A DNA stretch of 36,839 bases from a virus. The position numbers and the translations under genes are program-made. The DNA is taken from positions 1-36,839 of IMG/VR virus record IMGVR_UViG_3300050010_000209. One strand, 5' to 3'. Each line of letters starts with the position of its first letter. The stretch's first letter is position 1. Shown piece by piece: positions 24,971 to 31,344 of the stretch. The notes below the pieces were generated by a model that saw only the letters and a list, made by a program, of their open reading frames with translations, was not told the origin of the DNA and did no database searches.

Positions 24971-26032
24971 TTATCTCCACTGGGGCTGTAATTCACCGCC
25001 ACGGGCTCCTGGAATAAATCCGAGCGATGTTTTCTTGTTGTTAGAATTTCGTGCTTCTCTAAGCGATATCATAGCTGTCGTCTGCATTTCCTGCGTCCAT
25101 GTTGCATTGAACATTGGAGCAATGACTCGTGCTAGAGCGTAGATGAGCGCTAATCCCCATTCTTTAGGAAAGTACATTTCATCGGTAGTGCTCACAAAGT
25201 CTTCGATCTCAGAAAGATACGAGATGACCAAAACCTTGGATGTATCTTGAGCACCGGCCACGTCGGTATGAAGCAAGCCATATCCTTGTCCAGAATTTCC
25301 CACAAGATGCGGTTCATAATAGATGGCTATTGGATCGCCAATATAGTTAGGAGCTTGTTTAGACGGCAACGACATGTACTCTTCAAGGGTCAATATCTGT
25401 ACGGGCGTGTCATTGCTTTGATTATCTCTAAGCTGAACAGACTCAATTACCTGTGGAGGTGTCGCAGGAGTTGTGAACGTAAACACCATGTTACCGATGT
25501 TATTAGATGCAGATGGTAGGCCAACCGGAATTGTAATGGTGGTACCTGTAGGAACGGTGCTTACCGTTGTCCAGAAAATATCTCCACTGTCAAGTTGAAT
25601 TCCCACGTGCTGTCCGATAGAAATAGCTGAGGTTTGGGAACTAATGTCGGTGCGCATGTTATTGGTTGCTGCCGTAGTCGTCGCCACGTGAATCGTCGTT
25701 GCGCCTATCGCGTTGCTACCACCTGACGTTGTCTGAGAGTAGTTATTTGTCCAATGCGTTGCCCCTGTTCCACCTGTAGCCCCAAGAGTGTATATGCCGG
25801 TTATATATGATAAAAATTGATAGCCCCGTGCGCGGGTCCACATCTTTATGCCTGGAGCATAGTCATTCCGAGAAATCCACTGTTTCGTGAGAGCGTTTAG
25901 AAAGAATAGACAATCATTGTATTCGTTTGTTGTCAGCGAGTCGCCATCAGCAAGCTTTCCCAGCACCTTACAGGCGTAGTTGACTATTTGCTGCGCTGTT
26001 ATTGTAAAAGATACGGCGCCAGAAGTTGCCAT
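24971..26032 (-). CDS. Head-tail adaptor, P22 gp4-like
   Basis: A 353-residue protein. Its start (TITAQQIVNYACKVLGKLADGDSLTTNEYNDCLFFLNALTKQWISR in outline: a helix with LGKL, then NEY and LNALTKQW) and its end (WGLALIYALARVIAPMFNAT) match the helical core of P22 gp4-type tail accessory factors, which close the portal and connect it to the gp10 hub. P22 gp4 has only 166 residues; here about 190 residues with a beta-rich character (ITGIYTLGATGGTGATHWTN onward) sit between the two helical parts. Its position as first gene of the tail unit and upstream of the gp10-like ORFs agrees. Late-type motif 31 nt upstream. Confidence 0.8.
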   Translation of the reverse strand: MATSGAVSFTITAQQIVNYACKVLGKLADGDSLTTNEYNDCLFFLNALTKQWISRNDYAPGIKMWTRARGYQFLSYITGIYTLGATGGTGATHWTNNYSQTTSGGSNAIGATTIHVATTTAATNNMRTDISSQTSAISIGQHVGIQLDSGDIFWTTVSTVPTGTTITIPVGLPSASNNIGNMVFTFTTPATPPQVIESVQLRDNQSNDTPVQILTLEEYMSLPSKQAPNYIGDPIAIYYEPHLVGNSGQGYGLLHTDVAGAQDTSKVLVISYLSEIEDFVSTTDEMYFPKEWGLALIYALARVIAPMFNATWTQEMQTTAMISLREARNSNNKKTSLGFIPGARGGELQPQWR

Positions 26033-26063
26033 GTTAAATTCCTTAAAGTATTAAGATATGGAG

Positions 26064-26071
26064 TATTTATG
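26064..26071 (-). promoter_or_regulatory. T4-late-like promoter motif CATAAATA
   Basis: Minus-strand CATAAATACTC, 31 nt before the ATG at 26032 of the gp4-like gene. Confidence 0.5.
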
Positions 26072-26095
26072 ACAATCTACGCCGTCATAGTCTTT

Positions 26096-26503
26096 TCATT
26101 TGATGTGATCCGCGTGATCGGCGGTACGGTGTTGTGAATCACCAGGAGCAACTCTCACAGAATCTTCAACATAATCACCAGTTGATACTTCCTGTATGAT
26201 AGATGCATCTTCCAGCGCTATCATCCGATGGAGTGTAAATGGTTCAATGTAGACAAAATCCCCAGTCTTCAAGATTCTTTTTGAGATGGGTCCATGGCTC
26301 TTTATGTTTCCATAACAGTATTCCATCTCAAATGAACCAGCGAGCACCTTAAACTCTTCACGCTTCACCTCATGATAGTGCAGGCTGCATTTGTTGCCAG
26401 CTTTATCGAAAACTAAATCCTTTAAACAGAAGTTAGGAGTCGATCTTGCTATGCGTTCTTCGCCCCACCCCTTTTTTACTTTTCCTTCTTTTGATAGCTG
26501 CAT
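26096..26503 (-). CDS. Cupin-fold protein (sugar isomerase-like)
   Basis: A 135-residue single-domain cupin. Motif 1 is CSLHYHEVKREEFKVLAG (metal ligands His, His, Glu), motif 2 is LKTGDFVYIEPFTLHRM (third His). The end IIQEVSTGDYVEDSVRV and the N-terminal KKGWGEE are typical of cupins in sugar-nucleotide and surface-polysaccharide clusters (mannose-6-phosphate isomerase-like). I chose ATG 26503 because AGGAGA precedes it by seven bases and the fold begins there. The first 71 bases overlap, in another frame, the end of 26433-26651. It could act with the FkbM methyltransferase and the GT9 enzymes on a sugar; this is inference. Confidence 0.82.
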   Translation of the reverse strand: MQLSKEGKVKKGWGEERIARSTPNFCLKDLVFDKAGNKCSLHYHEVKREEFKVLAGSFEMEYCYGNIKSHGPISKRILKTGDFVYIEPFTLHRMIALEDASIIQEVSTGDYVEDSVRVAPGDSQHRTADHADHIK

Positions 26504-26651
26504 TTTTCTTCTCCTGTTCAAATTTAGCTGTTGCTGCCTTTTGGTCTGCGTGGTACTGCTCATAGATGTACGCTGGGGCGTGGATTGTTCTAATAACACC
26601 CGCCGCCGCGTCATAATACGGTATTCCATACCCGACAAATTTCTTCTCCAT
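26433..26651 (-). CDS. Small basic protein overlapping the cupin gene
   Basis: A 72-residue protein, MEKKFVGYGIPYYDAAAGVI..., ending in a lysine/arginine-rich tail (KRRKSKKGVGRRTHSKIDS). ATG 26651 is chosen because GGAG is six bases upstream; the ATG at 26663 would lie in the duplicated leader. The last about 23 codons overlap the cupin gene out of frame. It has its own sigma70-like promoter with a duplicated leader. The conserved-looking part is the first about 50 residues. Function unknown; nucleic-acid contact by the basic tail is possible but unsupported. Confidence 0.65.
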   Translation of the reverse strand: MEKKFVGYGIPYYDAAAGVIRTIHAPAYIYEQYHADQKAATAKFEQEKKNAAIKRRKSKKGVGRRTHSKIDS

Positions 26652-26695
26652 TTTGAACTCCATTCATTCATTAGATTATAGTTAAATTGTATCAC
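26647..26695 (-). repeat. Duplicated promoter-leader segment (copy B)
   Basis: Minus-strand partner of 2321-2365, with two substitutions and an added AATG. It includes the -10 box, leader, ribosome site and start codon. Confidence 0.85.
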
Positions 26696-26715
26696 CTGGG
26701 CAGTTTAACTGCCCA
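26686..26715 (-). promoter_or_regulatory. Extended -10 promoter with 19-bp inverted repeat
   Basis: Minus-strand TGATACAAT (-10 at 26691-26686). A perfect inverted repeat, TGGGCAGTT T AACTGCCCA (26697-26715), covers the spacer and -35 position; no good -35 hexamer is seen. The repeat looks like an operator or activator site. It could instead be a short hairpin ending the gene 26732-26995. Confidence 0.6.
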
Positions 26716-26731
26716 GTTGTAACTAAGGTAA

Positions 26732-26995
26732 TCACAAAAAGTTCTGTTCAAAAGATGAATCGATTAACGTCTCCGTTTCGGTAAGATCGTGTGATATCCA
26801 CCAGAACCATGATTCCTCGATCTTAGCCGCGATGGTAGCGTATGAGTGCCCGTGCTTCAACTTGGAGTATGGGAAGTTTGATGAATATGGAATGCGATGA
26901 GAATATTCACGACCAGTGAAATCGGTCTTGCTCGTATAGCGGATTTCATCAGCCTTCACTCGCTCTATCGTTAAAATTAGTGTTGAGAATTTCAT
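26732..26995 (-). CDS. Unknown 87-residue protein
   Basis: An 87-residue protein, MKFSTLILTIERVKADEIRY..., rich in aromatic residues (SWFWWISHDL) and charged. It starts seven bases after the FkbM methyltransferase gene, so it is in the same transcript. No signal peptide or domain recognised. Confidence 0.65.
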   Translation of the reverse strand: MKFSTLILTIERVKADEIRYTSKTDFTGREYSHRIPYSSNFPYSKLKHGHSYATIAAKIEESWFWWISHDLTETETLIDSSFEQNFL

Positions 26996-27002
26996 GCTTG
27001 CC

Positions 27003-27800
27003 TTATGGAAGAATTATCAAGGACGGTTCATCTTTATACCAACCACCTTTAACAACGCGCTTTAACCCAAACTGTGAAAAATCAACATCGGTACCGTCTG
27101 GTACGCAGATCATGTTGATGCAGCCCATGTCACCAAAGCAGTTATCGGTATTTTTGAAGTGATTGTTTTCGTCATATAGACACCACGCGCACCACCAACA
27201 TTTATAGTGAAGCTCATCAATGAGGTATTCTATCAGCGCGTCTGATTTTTCCTGTCTATCATTTTCTATCCAAAGGAAAGGGGCGCATACGTCGATCATC
27301 TGCTTTGCTCCCTTCAGCACCTCTAGTTCCATTCCTTCAACATCAACCTTAAGCAAATTACATGCAGGCACAGAAGAAGTAACGTGAACAGCAAACTCAG
27401 CGGCACCATCAGAGACAAGGGAATGAGCACCATTATTGCGCTCAAATTTTTCAATGTCTTGACAATACTTGACCTCATCTTTTTCCCCAATAGCCACTTT
27501 ATACGCTTCCACGTTAGTTAGGTTATTTAAGGCAATGTTACCGCATAGTACATTGTAGAGGCGTGGATGAGGTTCAAACGCGAACACCCTTTTAGCGATC
27601 TTGGCAAGTGGAATAGTGAGGGCGCCTATGTTAGCACCAACATCCACCACGATTGAATCTTCAGAGATGATATTTGATAAAAATGCTACTTCTGTCTCGC
27701 AGTATTGACCGTATGATATTAAAGAGCGACCAACAAAATCGTCCTTTGTGTTGACTAGGAAATCACCGTATTTGGTATCCTTGATTAGTTCGATGTGCAC
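27003..27800 (-). CDS. FkbM-family methyltransferase
   Basis: A 265-residue SAM-dependent methyltransferase. Motif I is IVVDVGANIGALTIPLA (about residues 50-66), the acidic ribose-binding residue is in FAFEPHPRLYNVL, and the family signature LLKVDVEGMELEVLKGA follows near residue 150. FkbM enzymes methylate hydroxyl groups of sugars or other small groups. The start is a GTG at 27800 with AGGAG six bases upstream; an ATG two bases earlier is out of frame. The C-terminus is Cys/Trp-rich (YKCWWCAWCLYD), which is unusual. It is near the cupin gene, so a sugar methyl ether on LPS or virion glycan is a reasonable guess. Confidence 0.87.
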   Translation of the reverse strand: MHIELIKDTKYGDFLVNTKDDFVGRSLISYGQYCETEVAFLSNIISEDSIVVDVGANIGALTIPLAKIAKRVFAFEPHPRLYNVLCGNIALNNLTNVEAYKVAIGEKDEVKYCQDIEKFERNNGAHSLVSDGAAEFAVHVTSSVPACNLLKVDVEGMELEVLKGAKQMIDVCAPFLWIENDRQEKSDALIEYLIDELHYKCWWCAWCLYDENNHFKNTDNCFGDMGCINMICVPDGTDVDFSQFGLKRVVKGGWYKDEPSLIILP

Positions 27801-27945
27801 ATATTTCTCCTTATATTGGGGTTGTTGGTGGCGTCTTGACCAACTGCTTACTGTACGCTCTTATCAAAGGGATCGGCTAGCGGCATTAGGAACATGAGGC
27901 ACCCCGCTCAGAATCTTAAAGATCTTCGTTACCACCCACAGTTAG
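27801..27945 (-). other. Intergenic leader before the methyltransferase gene
   Basis: 145 bases without a convincing ORF. They hold the AATATAAGGA leader (27808-27817) and otherwise no clear promoter or terminator that I can support. Confidence 0.5.
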
Positions 27946-28197
27946 CTAGGGTTTACCAATGAAACGGTGCTGATTGTATTTAGTGATTTCCGCTTCTAGC
28001 TTCGCAATCCGAGATTCAAGATTAACGACCCCCGCCGCTATCCGTTGTCTGATGATAGGACCTGATACCGAAGTGATTATGTTCTTAAGACATTTGAGTT
28101 GCTTTTTAGCAGATTCTAACGACTTGAGGGCCGCCGAATTATCGTAATGAGCAAAATCGTAATCACCGTGCAGGTGCGCTGATAGTTGTACTGACAT
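27946..28197 (-). CDS. Small helical protein
   Basis: An 83-residue protein, MSVQLSAHLHGDYDFAHYDN..., followed by a helical, coiled-coil-like segment (LKSLESAKKQLKCLKNIITS and VVNLESRIAKLEAEITKY). ATG 28197 is preceded by GGAG at six bases. It starts 21 bases after the GIY-YIG protein gene. No family recognised; possibly an oligomer-forming accessory protein. Confidence 0.7.
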   Translation of the reverse strand: MSVQLSAHLHGDYDFAHYDNSAALKSLESAKKQLKCLKNIITSVSGPIIRQRIAAGVVNLESRIAKLEAEITKYNQHRFIGKP

Positions 28198-28217
28198 GTT
28201 GTTCTCCAAAGTCATAT

Positions 28218-29153
28218 TTAATAGGGGGCCTTTTTAACGGTGCTGTAGAACTTTCTAAGATGCTGTTCTCGATCTAATATTTTGCGTTGATTGACATTAT
28301 ACGCCATTGCTAGATCTTTTTTAGCGTTTACAAACTTCCGATATTGCACCGATCTGGCCTTCTTCTCTGTGTATGGTATGTTATTGCTTGGATTGTTTTT
28401 AGTGAAATCCCGAAGTGCCTGAGCCGCCAGCGTGATGTTTTCCAAAAGAGTGGCCGACTTCTCATGAAGTTTTTTCATGGTCTTGTCTAGCGTGCAGAAC
28501 TTAGCGTGTCTCTTTCCGCTTTTAACGCCATTATGTGAGATGTTATATATGAGTTCGTCAGGAGTTGCCATCAGCTCTTCTTTTTCAGCGCTTACCAAAT
28601 CTATCTCTGAAGCTCCTGGCATGTGACGAAGAATTTCACAGTAAAAGCTTTCGACCCCATACTTTTTGACATCGGCAGCAATTTCAAGGTTACCGAAGAA
28701 TCTGTTTGATGGGGACCAGCGGAAATAATTTCTGAGATAGAACAGATGAACTGCTCTACGAAGATCTGGACGGGCTGATGAGCCGACGTATCTTCGCTGG
28801 CTTCCCTCACAGATTATGGCGTACACCGCGGGTTGTTGCAGATCAGTCCAAGTCATCATTGACGCTACTGGACCAAAGGGCATTGACCGTGGGGTAAAAT
28901 GCGTGCGCTCGGCCCGCGGTTTTGCTAGGTTGTATCTTAAAACGTTTAGTCCAAGCTCTTGAGCGTAGACGCGCAGTAGGTGACTTGAATGACAGTTGAG
29001 TGGAATCCCAATGGAGTTAATGCTCGCTCTCATTCCAAGCCGCTGCTCCCCAGTCAGCAGCGTTTTAATCTTAAACTTGTCCCTGCTTGAGCGAATTATC
29101 TTATCCCACTTAACCAAGACATCGTCGCTTACGGTTGTTCGTTTCTGTTTCAT
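28218..29153 (-). CDS. GIY-YIG nuclease-like protein
   Basis: A 311-residue protein with a GIY-YIG domain in the middle (about residues 107-206): AVYAIICEGSQRRYVGSSARPDLRRAVH gives in order the Y-A-I strand, the Y-V-G element, and the catalytic Arg/His region (outlined; key residues Y111, Y122, G124, R132). NLEIAADVKKYGVESFYCEIL, Glu190 and the closing YNIS (Asn204) complete the fold. The about 100-residue N-terminal and C-terminal basic regions (KKARSVQYRKFVNAKKDLAM) are likely DNA-binding. No NUMOD3 repeats are seen, unlike 24350-24967. AAGGAG precedes the ATG. A homing or phage-competition nuclease is likely. Confidence 0.78.
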   Translation of the reverse strand: MKQKRTTVSDDVLVKWDKIIRSSRDKFKIKTLLTGEQRLGMRASINSIGIPLNCHSSHLLRVYAQELGLNVLRYNLAKPRAERTHFTPRSMPFGPVASMMTWTDLQQPAVYAIICEGSQRRYVGSSARPDLRRAVHLFYLRNYFRWSPSNRFFGNLEIAADVKKYGVESFYCEILRHMPGASEIDLVSAEKEELMATPDELIYNISHNGVKSGKRHAKFCTLDKTMKKLHEKSATLLENITLAAQALRDFTKNNPSNNIPYTEKKARSVQYRKFVNAKKDLAMAYNVNQRKILDREQHLRKFYSTVKKAPY

Positions 29154-29164
29154 TTCAGTTCTCC

Positions 29165-29326
29165 TTATAGTTGTTTAAATTGGTGTTCAAGTACCATGCA
29201 TTGCGGTTTAAGTCTCTTCAACAGCTGTTGCTTCTCGAAGGCGTTAAACTTTCCTTCTTTAAACTGCCGATTTACCATTTCGATTCTGTCCTTTGCCGTG
29301 AAGGACGATAGTTGTAGAATTTCCAT
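29165..29326 (-). CDS. 53-residue unknown protein
   Basis: A short ORF, MEILQLSSFTAKDRIEMVNR..., helical and basic, with AAGGAGAGAGGA directly before the ATG and a TATAAATA motif 43 nt upstream. It ends 11 bases before the ATG of the GIY-YIG gene, whose ribosome site overlaps its stop. Clear initiation signals support it. Function unknown. Confidence 0.7.
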   Translation of the reverse strand: MEILQLSSFTAKDRIEMVNRQFKEGKFNAFEKQQLLKRLKPQCMVLEHQFKQL

Positions 29327-29369
29327 TCCTCTCTCCTTATAATTGACAAGCTATGTTGCTCGTTCATTT

Positions 29370-29377
29370 TATTTATA
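29370..29377 (-). promoter_or_regulatory. T4-late-like promoter motif TATAAATA
   Basis: Exact minus-strand TATAAATA (TTTTTATAAATAAAATG), 43 nt before the ATG at 29326. Confidence 0.6.
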
Positions 29378-29458
29378 AAAAGCCGGTAAAATGTGAAATA
29401 AAAGAATGTTTATTTAATAGGTGGTCTCTGTTTCAGGCAAAAAATTAACCGGAAATGA

Positions 29459-29917
29459 TCATACCAATGCTGATAAGTCATTATTTTTCCTTTTTGCATT
29501 TAATCTATCTTGCATTGCCTTAGGTGGAAAACCAGGCTGTGGTAAATCTTTTAAGGAATGACCCAAACTCTTTATTAACTTTACTACACATGTCCAACTC
29601 CCCATTGACAGACTCCATTGGGTTTTATACCCCTTACCAAATCTATCACATCCTCCTCGCTTTTCTTCTTTAAACCATCCCATCCAACAATCAAGAGCAT
29701 CTTTACCATACGCTAATTTTATGTCAGTTTTGCTTAATTCAACTTTTAATCGTCTTTCACCAAATTGTCCCGGTTCAGCATTCATCGCTTGACATATAGC
29801 AGGAAACATGACTTCGTCAGTAAAAATTCTGGCATTTTCCTGATACTTTTCAAAACGCTGTTCATCAGTTAATTTCTTACGACCTGCACCTTTTCTAATA
29901 CCCCCGTAATTTGCCAT
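29459..29917 (-). CDS. Unknown protein with GAGRKK-type N-terminus
   Basis: A 152-residue protein starting MANYGGIRKGAGRKKLTDEQ. The GGxRxGAGR(K/P)K start is common in phage DNA-associated proteins, including some terminase small subunits and HTH proteins, but a terminase small subunit is already present upstream of TerL. The rest has a Trp/Gly-rich middle (DALDCWMGWFKEEKRGGCDR) and a basic end. ATG 29917 is preceded by AAGGAA at five bases; the longer form from 29965 lacks a ribosome site. It is the - strand neighbour of the large structured non-coding region. DNA binding is a guess. Confidence 0.72.
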   Translation of the reverse strand: MANYGGIRKGAGRKKLTDEQRFEKYQENARIFTDEVMFPAICQAMNAEPGQFGERRLKVELSKTDIKLAYGKDALDCWMGWFKEEKRGGCDRFGKGYKTQWSLSMGSWTCVVKLIKSLGHSLKDLPQPGFPPKAMQDRLNAKRKNNDLSALV

Positions 29918-29953
29918 TACTATTCCTTTCATAGAACTTGATTTACATGTTTT

Positions 29954-29961
29954 ATTTATAA
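29954..29961 (-). promoter_or_regulatory. T4-late-like promoter motif TATAAATA
   Basis: Exact minus-strand TATAAATA (GTTTATAAATAAAACATG), 36 nt before the ATG at 29917. Confidence 0.6.
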
Positions 29962-30118
29962 ACAATCAAGTTATCTTGAATTAATCCTGAGGCAAGATAT
30001 CTGTAAGAGACTAAACTGTTCCCTTGGCCCATCATTCAGATACATCAACTTGATTACCAGCCAGGGATAAGAAGATACATTATAAGTCACTGGCTGGTAA
30101 TCAAGTTTCATCCAAACG

Positions 30119-30152
30119 GAGCTCTACGGGTACCGCCTCTACTCAATAAGGA
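30119..30152 (+). repeat. 34-nt direct repeat, copy 1 (structured region)
   Basis: Thirty-four bases from GAGCTCTACGGG to AAGGA match 30467-30500 with one difference (T/C at position 29). It contains the palindromes GAGCTC and GGTACC. The copy lies between the 18-bp hairpin and the pseudoknotted domain. Confidence 0.92.
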
Positions 30153-30466
30153 AGTTCCCGCCTGATAGGTTAATAATGTTTCCCCTAAGTAAACAAGTTG
30201 GACGCTCAGGCGAGTTAGCAGACCTTGCTTATCTTGCTTCTAAATTGAAAAGACGGCAGAGCGCCGATGCGCTCGCTTCAAGCCGTCCTTTTCTGAACCG
30301 GCAGTTTCTTCGCCGGTCCTATCATACCAATAAGCAGGTTAACTTGTTCTGTTCTGCTGGGTCGAAGAAGACCGACCCTAGAGGTTATTGGCTTGAGACG
30401 TGCCCTTGCGGGCCCTGCCAATAACCAATTTAGAACCATCAGATTAATAGTTAGCTCATCCCTACA

Positions 30467-30500
30467 GAGCTCTACGGGTACCGCCTCTACTCAACAAGGA
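30467..30500 (+). repeat. 34-nt direct repeat, copy 2 (structured region)
   Basis: Second copy, 348 bases after the first. Its closing AAGGA forms the outer pairing of the triple stem 30496-30539. Each copy seems to open a new domain of the candidate RNA. Confidence 0.92.
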
Positions 30501-30780
30501 TAGGCCCGTTGCTGCTGGCGCAGCCCTTGGGCCGTCCTTACAGTTATCTCATCCATTGCAATTATCTCTAGCCATACGCCCAGCCTCGTCCGATGAGACC
30601 GGCCGACTGTGGGCAGGAGGGACTATTTTAACGATTAAACGATTAACGACAGCCTGGGCACCGCTTCTGCTTCCTGGTTCCAGGTGCCCCCAATGAACCT
30701 GATCGGAATTTCTGTCGCGGGCTCCGGGCATGTTCCGGTCATGTTTCCCTAAATATACTTTTGCTAGCCGGACTAATATA

Positions 30781-31194
30781 ATGTCAACTGGAAATAAACC
30801 TCTCAAGCGGTCCATCATAGATGCTCAACCCATCGACCTTCCCGAATTTATTGAGCCAATCATCCTCGCTGAAATGATTCGGGCCATCTGCGATCGTCTA
30901 AACAAAAACCGTTGGGCAAGGGTGACGGACGTCTCGAGAATGTTCATGGTGGTTGGGCAATTGGAGAGGGTACATGCCCAAATGCATCCAGAGCGCGTTA
31001 GGTATATTTCACCGTTAGACGCTCCTAAGCCACCTAAGGTAAAGGAGATCGTTGAAGGACCTGAGTCCTTAGGGTCTAAGCAGGCCGAGCCTCTTAAGAC
31101 TTCAGCGGATGAGATCCTTCAACGACTAATGGCGGTAGCCACTGACCGTGCGGCCGTCTTGATGGTTGATGATGACCCAGTGATGACCCAATAA
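30781..31194 (+). CDS. Unknown protein followed by in-frame stop and acidic repeat
   Basis: A 137-residue protein, MSTGNKPLKRSIIDAQPIDL..., with a helical middle (AEMIRAICDRLNKNRWARVTD) and a C-terminal part running into Asp-rich sequence (VLMVDDDPVMTQ). ATG 30781 gives a natural-looking start, although no clear Shine-Dalgarno is present; an upstream ATG at 30730 would extend into the last stem of the candidate RNA. After the TAA (31192-31194) the same frame stays open for 49 further codons with the same Asp-rich character. No family recognised. Confidence 0.6.
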   Translation: MSTGNKPLKRSIIDAQPIDLPEFIEPIILAEMIRAICDRLNKNRWARVTDVSRMFMVVGQLERVHAQMHPERVRYISPLDAPKPPKVKEIVEGPESLGSKQAEPLKTSADEILQRLMAVATDRAAVLMVDDDPVMTQ

Positions 31195-31197
31195 TTG

Positions 31198-31344
31198 ATG
31201 ATGGCCATTATGACCCCAATGGTTGGTGATGATGGTGATGACCCTGATGACCCTGGTGATGATGGTGATGACCCAAAGGACAGAGATGGCCCAAAGGTCG
31301 GAGACCATAGGGATGATGATGACACGAGCAGTACCGACGGTTAA
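31198..31344 (+). CDS. Acidic low-complexity ORF, possible readthrough tail
   Basis: A 48-residue ORF in the same frame as 30781-31194, separated from it by TAA TTG. The product is mostly Asp, Gly and Pro (GDDGDDPDDPGDDGDDPKDR). At DNA level it is a degenerate GATGATGGTGATGACCC repeat that starts about 31160, before the stop codon, so the repeat spans the stop. It may be a readthrough extension, the remains of a longer gene after a nonsense mutation, or untranslated repeat. No ribosome site of its own is seen. Confidence 0.35.
   Translation: MMAIMTPMVGDDGDDPDDPGDDGDDPKDRDGPKVGDHRDDDDTSSTDG

Larger units (their letters stand above)
30047..30745 (+). ncRNA. Candidate large structured RNA (about 700-780 nt)
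   Basis: No credible gene lies in 29966-30780. Perfect or near-perfect pairings follow one another: 30047-30064/30090-30107 (18 bp); 30159-30165/30206-30212; 30192-30199/30341-30348; 30222-30232/30330-30340; 30252-30257/30282-30287 around 30259-30264/30269-30274; 30297-30302/30312-30317; 30359-30364/30373-30378; 30383-30392/30417-30426 (10 bp); a triple stem 30496-30500/30535-30539, 30503-30507/30529-30533, 30511-30515/30520-30524; 30578-30582/30610-30614; 30656-30662/30683-30689; 30696-30708/30733-30745 (12 of 13). Two pairs cross others as pseudoknots (30159-30165 and 30647-30652/30712-30717). G-U pairs in two stems favour the + strand. Size and ornateness recall GOLLD and ROOL RNAs of phages; I cannot show homology. 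Ends are estimates. Confidence 0.72.

Noticed and set aside
29459-29917. Second terminase small subunit from the GAGRKK start
   Set aside because: The motif is shared by several DNA-associated families, the gene is far from TerL, and a better placed candidate exists at 7275-7580.
29990-30110. Group I intron core
   Set aside because: GAGACT and AAGTC resemble P7 strands and two GIY-YIG genes are not far off, but the 18-bp hairpin excludes the usual P3-P8 layout and no split gene flanks the region.
30176-30424. 82-codon frame within the structured region
   Set aside because: No ribosome site, and the sequence is dominated by complementary segments; the protein has no natural-looking composition.
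30383-30426. tRNA-like fold GGTTATTGGC/GCCAATAACC
   Set aside because: The closed stem could mimic an acceptor arm, but there is no T-loop GTTC-A pattern, no anticodon arm of the right size, and no CCA-type end; no tRNA was seen elsewhere either.
30119-30500. CRISPR-like repeat
   Set aside because: Only two copies, 348 nt apart, without regular spacers.
30549-30818. Minus-strand 89-codon frame over the end of the structured region
   Set aside because: No Shine-Dalgarno and it crosses the start of the better supported gene at 30781.
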